From positions 193-9,325 of the forward strand of contig DPMS01000916.1 in assembly GCA_003541285.1 (NCBI GenBank): a stretch of 9,133 nt of DNA. Direction: 5' to 3'. Positions 1 through 5,487 of the stretch are shown here, in pieces. This DNA is from Actinomycetota bacterium. GTDB taxonomy: Bacteria; Actinomycetota; Actinomycetes; Streptosporangiales; Streptosporangiaceae. The notes under the pieces are model-generated. The model saw only the letters and a list, made by a program, of their open reading frames with translations. It was not told the DNA's origin and searched no databases. Position numbers and translations under genes: made by a program. The first letter of the stretch is position 1, and each line of letters begins with the position of its first letter.

Positions 1-125
1 GCCAGGGCCAGCGGGATCAGCACCAGCGGCCGGCGAGCCAGGTGCACGTGGCGCACCGTGGCGGTTGGCTGAGCGACGTCGCGGTCGGCGGCCAGGGCCC
101 GGGCCAGGGAGGTGAGGGTCGTCAT
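1..125 (-). CDS. N-terminal part of an unrecognised protein, cut by the left edge
   Basis: The reading frame opens at ATG 125..123 on the minus strand and stays open to the window edge, giving 41 codons that begin MTTLTSLARALAADRDVAQ. Third positions are almost all G or C, as in the proven genes here. The fragment has a short amphipathic start and then a hydrophobic stretch (LVLIPLAL) at the edge, which could be a membrane segment or a buried strand. Its ATG overlaps the TGA of a 17-codon frame in an ATGA arrangement, and it lies downstream of dnaB on the same strand, so it may be co-transcribed with dnaB. No strong Shine-Dalgarno sequence precedes it. I do not recognise the family; too little is visible to assign a function. 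Confidence 0.5.
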   Translation of the reverse strand, partial: MTTLTSLARALAADRDVAQPTATVRHVHLARRPLVLIPLAL

Positions 126-171
126 CGCGCCAGCCCCGGCGGTTCCGGGCCGCTTTCGGCCGCGAGGCCGG

Positions 172-288
172 TCATGCCGCGTCTCCTACGCACTCGCGGC
201 GCAGCCGGGCCGCGGCCCGCAGTAGCGTCGCGGCCTCGGCCCGGTCCTCCGGCACGGGGAGCGTGCCAGTCAACCAGTCCCCGGTCAG
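172..288 (-). CDS. Possible 38-aa ORF overlapping the dnaB stop, non-AUG start
   Basis: Immediately after dnaB a minus-strand frame runs from CTG 288..286, which overlaps the dnaB TGA, to TGA 174..172. It could encode about 38 residues with strongly G/C third positions and an Ala/Leu/Arg-rich helix (ATLLRAAARLRRE) near the end. No ATG is available in this frame. CTG overlapping the dnaB stop, TTG at 273 and GTG at 255 are possible starts, and none has a clear Shine-Dalgarno sequence, so any translation would probably depend on coupling to dnaB. It may equally be GC-rich spacer with no product. I recognise no family. Confidence 0.25.
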   Translation of the reverse strand: MTGDWLTGTLPVPEDRAEAATLLRAAARLRRECVGDAA

Positions 289-3200
289 CCGGGTGCCATG
301 TCAACGAACCGGCTGTAGTGGCCCTGGAAGGCCACCGTCACCGTGGTGGTCGGCCCGTTTCGGTGTTTGGCGACGATCAGGTCAGCCTCGCCCGCCCGTG
401 GCGACTCCCGCTCGTAGGCATCCTCCCGGTGCAGCAGGATGACCACGTCGCTATCCTGTTCAATACTGTTATGGACGCTAATACCATTTGCTATGAAATT
501 GTGAGTGCCCACAACGGTGGCGTCGTAGACAGGCTGCTCGCCAAGGCTTTCCACTGACCCGATCTCGTCCCAGAACACGTCGTTGGTAGCGGCCATCTCC
601 AGGTCCGCGTCATCAAGGACACGCGCGACCTCCGCCAGCCTCTCCCGGCTCGGCGCATGCTTCCATGAGGTACTGCCACAGAACTGTGTGCCGGCTGCCG
701 CCGCGAACTGGCGCTGGGTTATCTGCCGCTCCACCAGCACCGCCCGCACCCGGTCCCAGACTTCGCGCGGAATCGTGTCCAGATCGGTGTTTCCCTTGAT
801 TGCCAGCAGCATCTGCCGGGCCTTTCCGGCCGTCACGCCACGGACGCCGATATCGTCAAGGAACCGCAGTTGGTTCTCAACCCCATAGACCAGCAGGTGA
901 TAGCACGGGCGGTAGCCGCCCTTCCTGGTTTCCTTGATCCTGGTCATAACGTTGAGCCGCGTCAGCAGCGTCGCGACATCATCGATCATCTGGCGGCTTG
1001 TCGAGGCGTAGTAGATCCGCGCCTGCCGGGCCTTCCCGTCCCACCAGACACAACCGTCAGTGGCCCACAGATGCCGCAGGAAAAGTGCTGCCTGAACCTT
1101 CGGCACCGAGAAGAGGGGGGCAGGCACGAACTTCTCATGATTGCGCAGGCCGGAAAGCCCGAGCCAGTCATCGAGGCCGGCGTAGCGGATCGGCTGATTC
1201 CTGACGGAAGAACCGTCGCCGAGCAGGTGCGCAAGCATGATGATCTCGGGCTCAGGCATCTCGCGCACAGACAGCGGGGCCGGGACATGCCGCGGCACGG
1301 CGACCCGGGTGCCGACCGGGATCTCGCCCAGCGAGCGCCACCCGTCGTAGGTGAGGAACGGATGGTTGGAGGTGGCCTGGACCTCGCGCCCCGACTTGAG
1401 CCGGACCTGGAACACCTCCTTCACGCCGCTCGGGAAGGCATGAGTCATGGTGCGAGGTATCAGCCGCAGCCGCTCGTCAAGCGACCAGACCGGGATGTCC
1501 CGCTCGCCCGATGCCAGCAGTTCCCCGAGCGTGACCTCGCTGCCGGTGTCGGCCCGCAGGACCCGGGTCTGTGCGGTCAGGCACCCCGATTCACGTAGAT
1601 CTGAGAGCAATGGGCGTTTATCGTTGCGCTGCTCGGGGCCGCGGTTGAGCTGGGAGATGGCGACCACCGGCACGTCGATCTCCTTGGCGAGCAGCTTGAG
1701 TGAGCGGGACATCTCCGACACTTCCTGCTGCCTGTTCTCCACCCGCCGCGGCGAGCTCATCAGCTGCAGGTAATCGATGATCACCATCCGCAGGTCGTGC
1801 CGCTGCTTGAGACGACGGCACTTGGCCCGGATCTCCATCATCGACATGTTCGGCGAGTCATCGATGAAAAGTGGCGCGTCGACCACCTCGCTCATCCGCC
1901 GGGCCAGCCGGGTCCAGTCCTCCTCGCCCAGCTGGCCGGTCCGCATCGCGTGCAGCGGCACCCGCGCCTCCGCCGAGAGCAGCCGCATGGTGATCTCGTT
2001 GCGGCTCATCTCCAGGCTGAACATCACCGTCGCCTGCCGGTGCTTCACCGCCGCCGCCCGGGCAAGATCGAGGGCCAGGGTCGAGTTGTGCGTGGGGACC
2101 ATGCCCCGGCCCGCAAGATACAGGTGATCTGCGCTGCCGACCTGCACACACCGGACCGGCACCGACCGCACCTGGCGCACGTCCACGATGTAGCGGCCAG
2201 CTTGCTCCCGTGGCCATTCACGCCGTGCACGAAGGGCCTTGCGGGGCAGCCGCGCGAGTGGCAGCGCTGCGGGCAGGACAGCTTCCCATGATTCCTGACC
2301 AGCACGGCCGGCGCAGCCCTGATCACGGCGGTGGACCCGCGGCACGCAGCCGAGGCTGACCGCGAGCTCGGCGAAGTCATCGGCCAGCCGCTTGCCGGCG
2401 GCGGCGAACCGGTAGGCCCCATGGGAATCCACGTAGCCACCCGAATCGATCAGGCCTTGCACCAGCGCGAGGCGCTGGAGGAAGGAGGCCCGCAGGTATC
2501 CGGCCGGAACATGCCTGGCTCCCACCAGCCCCGCCGAGCGCCATTGCCGGTGGATTCCACTGACGTAGAAATGACCACGGCTGCTGGAAGTGGCGCGCGC
2601 ATCGTAGCCAGCAGCGCGGAACTCCTCGATGAGCCACGCCAGATCCAGCGGGTGGCAGGCAACCCGCCTGCTCCCGGTGGAGTGACCAGCGCCGAGCAGG
2701 TAGCCGAGAACGTATGGGTCGATCGGCAAGTCCGCGTCGGGCAGGTCGAGCGGCTCCGCCGCCGGGATCGCATGGTTCTGCTGGCCCCTCACCCGGAGGG
2801 TGGACGCGATCTCCTCAGTGGTGCGGGGCCTGACGCGCACGTCCTGGCCCACGCTGCCAGGACGATCCCGCTGCTGATGAATGGTCTGGGTGATGCGGCC
2901 GAAAGCCACCCCGGCCTGGGCGGCCGACAGGCCACGGGCCCGCAGGTGGCGGCGTATCTGATTCCGGCCACCGGAACTGCAGTTGAAGCTGGCGGCCCGG
3001 GCTGGCGTCCAGGTCGCCCAGTCCGCGGGGTAGCCGGCCGAACCCGGCAGACGATGACAGTCGTAGGCCTCCTGCGTCCGCCGGTCCCAGGTGACCCACT
3101 GATGCTGGCCGTCCGCGATGATGACTTCCCCGTCGGAGAACTCGACCTCATAGCAGGGGCGCCCGTTCATCACCTCGGTGGCCGCGACGACGGTGACCGG

Positions 3201-3965
3201 GCGCCCGTCCGCGCCGATCAGCTGATCCCCGACCGCCACGTCAGCCATGGTGGTCCAGCCACCCGGCGTCGGGAGCGGGGTGTCCACCGCGAGCGCCTTC
3301 CCGATCGCCGGCCGGGCCGCGATGACCACCATCTGGCCCGCGTGCAGGCCGTTGGTCAGGGCGTCGAGATCGGCGAACCCGGTCGGCACGCCGGTCATCA
3401 CACCGCCGCGTGAGCCGATCGCCTCGATCTCGTCGAGCGCGCCGGGCATGATTTCCGACAGCGGCAGGTAGTCCTCGGTGACCCGGCGGTCGGTGACTGC
3501 GTAGATCTCGGCCTGTGCCCGGTCCACCAGTTCGTCGGCGTCCCCGTCACCCGCGTACCCGAGCTGCACGATCCGGGTGCCGACCTCGACCAGGCGGCGC
3601 AGGATCGCCCGCTCCCTGACGATCCTGGCGTAGTACCCGGCATTCGCCGCGGTCGGCACTGACGCGATGAGCGTGTGCAGGTACGCTCCGCCGCCGACCC
3701 GCGCCAGTTCCCCGCGCTTGCCCAGCAGATCGCCGACTGTCACCGGGTCGGCGGGCTCCCCACGGCCATACAGCTCGAGGATGGCCTCATGCACCAGCTG
3801 GTGGGCGGGGCGGTAATGGTCCTGCGGGCGGATCACTTCCATCACGTCGGAAATGGCGTCCTTGGACATCAGCATCCCGCCGAGGACACACTGCTCAGCG
3901 GCGATGTCATGTGGCGGTGTCCGCTCGAAGTCCCCGCCCCGGGGGGTGATCTCGGTGACACTCAC
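285..3965 (-). CDS. dnaB: Replicative DNA helicase DnaB precursor with two inteins
   Basis: This is the hexameric ATP-driven helicase that unwinds DNA at the fork and recruits primase. The precursor has 1226 residues. Exteins are 1-223, 628-794 and 1167-1226, giving a normal 450-aa DnaB after splicing. The N-terminal domain (IAAEQCVLGGML, residues 21-32) is followed by the RecA-like ATPase: split Walker A ARPAIGK(223)|S(628)TLALD, catalytic Glu652 in SLEMS, Walker B Asp731 in VIIDYLQLM, then the C-terminal RESG|SIEQDSDVV motif and KHRNG (1201-1205). The frame is open through both inteins, with no frameshift. I chose GTG 3965 because a GGGGAGG site lies 9 nt upstream and DnaB similarity begins there; the open frame upstream is not helicase-like. 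Splicing of intein 1 is required to build the ATP site, so helicase activity is conditional on it. The gene is transcribed in the same direction as rpsF-rplI but is separated from them by a 66-aa plus-strand gene and a 448-bp non-coding gap, so it probably has its own promoter. Confidence 0.97.
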   Translation of the reverse strand: MSVTEITPRGGDFERTPPHDIAAEQCVLGGMLMSKDAISDVMEVIRPQDHYRPAHQLVHEAILELYGRGEPADPVTVGDLLGKRGELARVGGGAYLHTLIASVPTAANAGYYARIVRERAILRRLVEVGTRIVQLGYAGDGDADELVDRAQAEIYAVTDRRVTEDYLPLSEIMPGALDEIEAIGSRGGVMTGVPTGFADLDALTNGLHAGQMVVIAARPAIGKALAVDTPLPTPGGWTTMADVAVGDQLIGADGRPVTVVAATEVMNGRPCYEVEFSDGEVIIADGQHQWVTWDRRTQEAYDCHRLPGSAGYPADWATWTPARAASFNCSSGGRNQIRRHLRARGLSAAQAGVAFGRITQTIHQQRDRPGSVGQDVRVRPRTTEEIASTLRVRGQQNHAIPAAEPLDLPDADLPIDPYVLGYLLGAGHSTGSRRVACHPLDLAWLIEEFRAAGYDARATSSSRGHFYVSGIHRQWRSAGLVGARHVPAGYLRASFLQRLALVQGLIDSGGYVDSHGAYRFAAAGKRLADDFAELAVSLGCVPRVHRRDQGCAGRAGQESWEAVLPAALPLARLPRKALRARREWPREQAGRYIVDVRQVRSVPVRCVQVGSADHLYLAGRGMVPTHNSTLALDLARAAAVKHRQATVMFSLEMSRNEITMRLLSAEARVPLHAMRTGQLGEEDWTRLARRMSEVVDAPLFIDDSPNMSMMEIRAKCRRLKQRHDLRMVIIDYLQLMSSPRRVENRQQEVSEMSRSLKLLAKEIDVPVVAISQLNRGPEQRNDKRPLLSDLRESGCLTAQTRVLRADTGSEVTLGELLASGERDIPVWSLDERLRLIPRTMTHAFPSGVKEVFQVRLKSGREVQATSNHPFLTYDGWRSLGEIPVGTRVAVPRHVPAPLSVREMPEPEIIMLAHLLGDGSSVRNQPIRYAGLDDWLGLSGLRNHEKFVPAPLFSVPKVQAALFLRHLWATDGCVWWDGKARQARIYYASTSRQMIDDVATLLTRLNVMTRIKETRKGGYRPCYHLLVYGVENQLRFLDDIGVRGVTAGKARQMLLAIKGNTDLDTIPREVWDRVRAVLVERQITQRQFAAAAGTQFCGSTSWKHAPSRERLAEVARVLDDADLEMAATNDVFWDEIGSVESLGEQPVYDATVVGTHNFIANGISVHNSIEQDSDVVILLHREDAYERESPRAGEADLIVAKHRNGPTTTVTVAFQGHYSRFVDMAPG
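468..1583 (-). mobile_element. DnaB intein 2: class 1 with intact LAGLIDADG endonuclease
   Basis: Residues 795-1166 of the precursor (372 aa) split the C-terminal helicase motif at RESG(794)|S(1167)IEQD, the same site as the well-known Synechocystis DnaB intein. Within the intein, Cys1 (CLTAQTRV) is the first nucleophile, block B is TSNHPF with Thr71 and His74, block F is VYDATVVGTHNF, and it ends VHN with His371-Asn372 before Ser+1. This is the standard class 1 set. The homing domain keeps both catalytic acids: Asp123 in HLLGDGSS and Asp176 in LWATDGCV. Residues about 288-325 (ITQRQFAAAAG through RLAEVARVL) look like a helix-turn-helix that could help recognise the target. The insertion point is bordered by low-GC codons in intein and extein, which suggests recent acquisition by homing. 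Confidence 0.93.
2085..3296 (-). mobile_element. DnaB intein 1: class 3, in the Walker A motif, degenerate endonuclease
   Basis: Residues 224-627 of the precursor (404 aa) interrupt the P-loop between Lys223 and Ser628. The element starts ALAVDTPLPTPGG, so it lacks the usual Cys/Ser1 nucleophile. It carries the class 3 Trp-Cys-Thr triplet: Trp67 in block B (ADGQHQW, with His65), Cys383 in block F (VRCVQV) and Thr402 before the terminal His403-Asn404 (numbering within the intein). In that class the block F Cys makes the first acyl shift directly, then the +1 Ser takes over and Asn cyclises. A LAGLIDADG domain sits between blocks B and F, but both catalytic acids are replaced: motif 1 reads YLLGAGH (Ala203 for Asp) and motif 2 reads GLIDSGGY (Gly286 for Asp). 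Splicing residues look intact and the nuclease looks dead. Flanking codons match the rest of dnaB, consistent with long residence. Redox and zinc sensitivity has been reported for the M. smegmatis intein at this site; here that is only inference. Confidence 0.93.
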
Positions 3966-3974
3966 CGGGCACCA

Positions 3975-3981
3975 CCTCCCC
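3975..3981 (-). promoter_or_regulatory. Shine-Dalgarno site that fixes the dnaB start
   Basis: On the minus strand GGGGAGG lies 9 nt upstream of GTG 3965..3963. It is the only strong ribosome-binding site near the point where DnaB similarity begins, and it rejects the 195-residue upstream extension allowed by the open frame. Confidence 0.8.
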
Positions 3982-4095
3982 TGCCGGCGGGCTCCCCGCC
4001 CGTATCGCACGCCTGCGGCCAACTCTGTTGTAATGGATGGCTCGGACAGTCTCTTGCGGTCCGTCCGCGACGTCCAATCATGGTGTGCACAGGCC

Positions 4096-4339
4096 TGTGG
4101 AAACCCTGTGCAGACACGCCGCCGGCCCTGTGTGCAGGCTGGGGATACCGCTGGGGACGAGGCTGAACGTTCCGCAGCCGCGACCCCCGCTACCTGGGCA
4201 GACGTCGTCCACGGCCTGTGTGCCGAAAATACTTCTTCGCGGCCGGCCATCCACACCCGCGAGAAGGTTGTCCACAGCGAAATGATCCACCGAACGTGGA
4301 TATGCCGGGTTGACGGCATCATCCGGCATCTGTGGACCC
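4096..4339. promoter_or_regulatory. Cluster of DnaA-box-like sites in the dnaB upstream region
   Basis: The 448 bp between the dnaB start and the 4414 gene contain no convincing coding frame. They hold one perfect actinobacterial DnaA box plus several close relatives sharing the TCCACA core or one base off it: GTTTCCACA (minus, 4096-4104), TCGTCCACG (plus, 4205-4213), CCATCCACA (plus, 4247-4255) and GGGTCCACA (minus, 4331-4339). Four exact TCCACA cores in about 245 bp is far more than this base composition predicts. The family knowledge is that DnaA binds such sites at oriC and in promoters. I infer DnaA control of dnaB, of the small gene, or of local chromosome structure; oriC itself would be expected beside dnaA and dnaN, which are not here. 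I could not place a convincing dnaB promoter in this region. Confidence 0.55.
4268..4276 (+). promoter_or_regulatory. Perfect DnaA box TTGTCCACA
   Basis: The nine bases equal the consensus DnaA-binding box of high-GC actinobacteria. It sits about 300 bp upstream of the dnaB start and about 140 bp upstream of the 4414 gene, in the middle of a group of degenerate boxes. Confidence 0.65.
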
Positions 4340-4400
4340 ACCCGGGCACAGGGGCCGTTTCGCGGCAGGCGAAACCGGCGTGCCCGGGCCGTGGCTGCCC

Positions 4401-4406
4401 TATTCT
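4401..4406 (+). promoter_or_regulatory. Candidate -10 box of a leaderless transcript (TATTCT)
   Basis: TATTCT ends 7 nt before ATG 4414, so transcription would start at or next to the A of the start codon. No Shine-Dalgarno sequence precedes the gene, which fits a leaderless mRNA, common in actinobacteria. The -35 region is not recognisable. Confidence 0.45.
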
Positions 4407-4413
4407 CTCGATC

Positions 4414-4614
4414 ATGTGTTCGATGCCGGAAGACCGTCTTGCCCTGATCGGGAAGGCCATCGACGAGGTCGCGGCCGCCTTGAGCGCAGGCGCGCCCGCC
4501 GGCGCGGAACTGGACGATCTGGCCGTCCGGCTGGCCCGTATCTGGGCCATGATCGCCGAACTCGACCCGGCGATTGCCGGGCGCTTGCGGGACTACACCG
4601 CGAACGGGGACTGA
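4414..4614 (+). CDS. Small 66-aa protein of unknown function
   Basis: ATG 4414 opens a 66-residue frame (MCSMPEDRLALIGKAIDEV to the end DYTANGD) with G/C-rich third positions and a plausible helical composition: two amphipathic helices around residues 6-25 and 31-50, acidic overall, no signal peptide or membrane segment. A second in-frame ATG at 4423 is possible, but the TATTCT box 7 nt upstream favours 4414 on a leaderless transcript. The same frame stays open far upstream (from 3853), but that part is antisense to dnaB and non-coding in character. The gene sits alone on the plus strand between dnaB and rplI, facing away from dnaB. The helical sequence vaguely recalls the start of DUF222/HNH-type proteins, but I cannot support that. 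Function unknown. Confidence 0.6.
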   Translation: MCSMPEDRLALIGKAIDEVAAALSAGAPAGAELDDLAVRLARIWAMIAELDPAIAGRLRDYTANGD

Positions 4615-4693
4615 CCGGCGGATCCTGCACGATCCGGCCGCCTGGGCCGCGGCCCCCGTCAACCGTGAGGCCAGCCCCGTCCAGGTGGCTCAG

Positions 4694-4706
4694 GGGCCGG
4701 CGGCCC
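4694..4706 (-). terminator. GC hairpin just past rplI, possible terminator
   Basis: GGGCC (4694-4698), a 3-nt loop and GGCCC (4702-4706) form a short GC stem 3 nt beyond the rplI stop. There is no T-tract, so if it terminates the rpsF operon it would be the T-less type often seen in actinobacteria. The stem is only 5 bp, and such stems are frequent in GC-rich DNA. Confidence 0.3.
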
Positions 4707-4709
4707 GGC

Positions 4710-5171
4710 TCAGGCGCCGACGATCTCGATGTCGAGTGTCGCGCTCACCTCGGGATGCAGCCGGACAGTGACCTGGTGCGCGCCGATGGTCTTGATCGGG
4801 TTGCGTACCTCGATCCGGCGCTTGTCCAGGTCCGGCCCACCCGCGGCGCGGACCGCGTCCGCGATGTCCGCCGGCCCAACAGAACCGAACAGCCGCCCCG
4901 TGCCGCCAGCCCTGGTGTGCAGCCGGACAGTCAGTTCCGACAGCCGGCCGGCCGCCTGCCTGGCGTCGTCCAGGCTCCGGATGTCACGGGCGGAGCGGGC
5001 CCGCTTGATCAGGTCGATCTGCTTCTCCGCCCCCCGGGTCCAGCGCATGGCGAGCCCTCGCGGCACCAGGTAGTTGCGGCCATATCCACCCGCTACCTCC
5101 ACCACGTCGCCTGGGGCGCCCAGGCCGGTGACTTCCTGGGTGAGGATGAGCTTCATCGGCGTGCGACTCAT
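4710..5171 (-). CDS. rplI: 50S ribosomal protein L9
   Basis: The 153-aa product is L9, an elongated protein of the large subunit that binds 23S rRNA at the base of the L1 stalk and helps keep reading-frame fidelity. The N-terminal RNA-binding domain carries the L9 signature from MKLILTQEV to GYGRNYLVPRGLA (residues 6-41), followed by the connecting helix (about 42-80) and the C-terminal domain with KRRIEV and the closing strands (about 88-153). Length is normal. I chose ATG 5171 because AGGGAGAGGA precedes it by 8 nt; the next ATG (5156, at MKLIL) lacks a ribosome site, so this L9 has a 5-residue MSRTP extension over the common start. It follows rpsR by 22 nt and is the last gene of the rpsF-ssb-rpsR-rplI unit. 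Confidence 0.97.
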   Translation of the reverse strand: MSRTPMKLILTQEVTGLGAPGDVVEVAGGYGRNYLVPRGLAMRWTRGAEKQIDLIKRARSARDIRSLDDARQAAGRLSELTVRLHTRAGGTGRLFGSVGPADIADAVRAAGGPDLDKRRIEVRNPIKTIGAHQVTVRLHPEVSATLDIEIVGA

Positions 5172-5193
5172 CGGGTCAGTCCTCTCCCTGCGC

Positions 5194-5430
5194 CTAACGT
5201 GGGGTGCTGGTGTACGGCAGCATCGCCATCTCGCGGGCATTCTTGATGGCCGTAGCGACGTCGCGCTGATGCTGCGTGCAGTTGCCGGTCACGCGCCTGG
5301 CCCGGATCTTGCCGCGGTCGGAGATGAACTTCCGGAGCAGCCCGGTGTCCTTGTAGTCGACGTAAGCGATCTTCTCCTGGCAGAACAGGCAGACTTTCTT
5401 TCTTGGCTTGCGGATGGGTGCTTTCGCCAT
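5194..5430 (-). CDS. rpsR: 30S ribosomal protein S18, zinc-binding (C+) form
   Basis: The 78-aa product is S18, which binds 16S rRNA as a heterodimer with S6 in the 30S platform. KDTGLLRKFISDRGKI (residues 27-42) is the family core. Cys14 and Cys17 (CLFC) with Cys51 and His54 (CTQH) form a likely zinc site, so this is the C+ form. Actinobacteria often have a second, cysteine-free S18 used under zinc starvation, encoded elsewhere; none is in this window. ATG 5430 is preceded by AAGGAG at 7 nt. A 57-nt spacer with a perfect 7-bp hairpin separates it from ssb, and rplI follows 22 nt downstream. Confidence 0.97.
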   Translation of the reverse strand: MAKAPIRKPRKKVCLFCQEKIAYVDYKDTGLLRKFISDRGKIRARRVTGNCTQHQRDVATAIKNAREMAMLPYTSTPR

Positions 5431-5450
5431 CGTGGTGCTCCTTGGGAGAG

Positions 5451-5467
5451 CCCCGCATGCTGCGGGG
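5451..5467 (-). promoter_or_regulatory. Perfect 7-bp hairpin in the ssb-rpsR spacer
   Basis: CCCCGCA (5451-5457), a 3-nt loop and TGCGGGG (5461-5467) form a perfect stem in the transcript between ssb and rpsR. It lies 20 nt after the ssb stop and ends about 20 nt before the rpsR start, just ahead of its ribosome site. There is no T-tract. It could be a partial terminator, an mRNA-processing or stability element, or a binding site for a ribosomal protein. Confidence 0.5.
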
Positions 5468-5487
5468 ATGGTGTCTGGTCAGGGGTG

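Noticed and set aside
122..175. 17-codon ATG frame between dnaB and the left-edge gene
   Set aside because: It is preceded by GGAG but is too short and featureless to call a gene; noted only as part of the overlap chain.
2331..3413. 360-codon plus-strand frame inside dnaB
   Set aside because: It is the complement of intein 1 and flanking helicase, a normal by-product of GC-rich coding DNA, with no recognisable domain.
3853..4413. Long plus-strand frame upstream of the 66-aa gene
   Set aside because: It is partly antisense to dnaB and its composition in the gap is not coding-like; only the last 66 codons look real.
3966..4550. Open-frame extension adding 195 residues to the DnaB N-terminus
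   Set aside because: The sequence is not helicase-like, it crosses the DnaA-box region, and GTG 3965 has a strong Shine-Dalgarno sequence exactly where DnaB similarity starts.
4644..4655. GGGCCGCGGCCC palindrome
   Set aside because: It has no loop, so it forms no stable hairpin, and such palindromes are common in DNA of this composition.
5154..5156. Alternative rplI start at MKLIL
   Set aside because: It matches the usual L9 start, but it has no ribosome site, whereas ATG 5171 has a good one.
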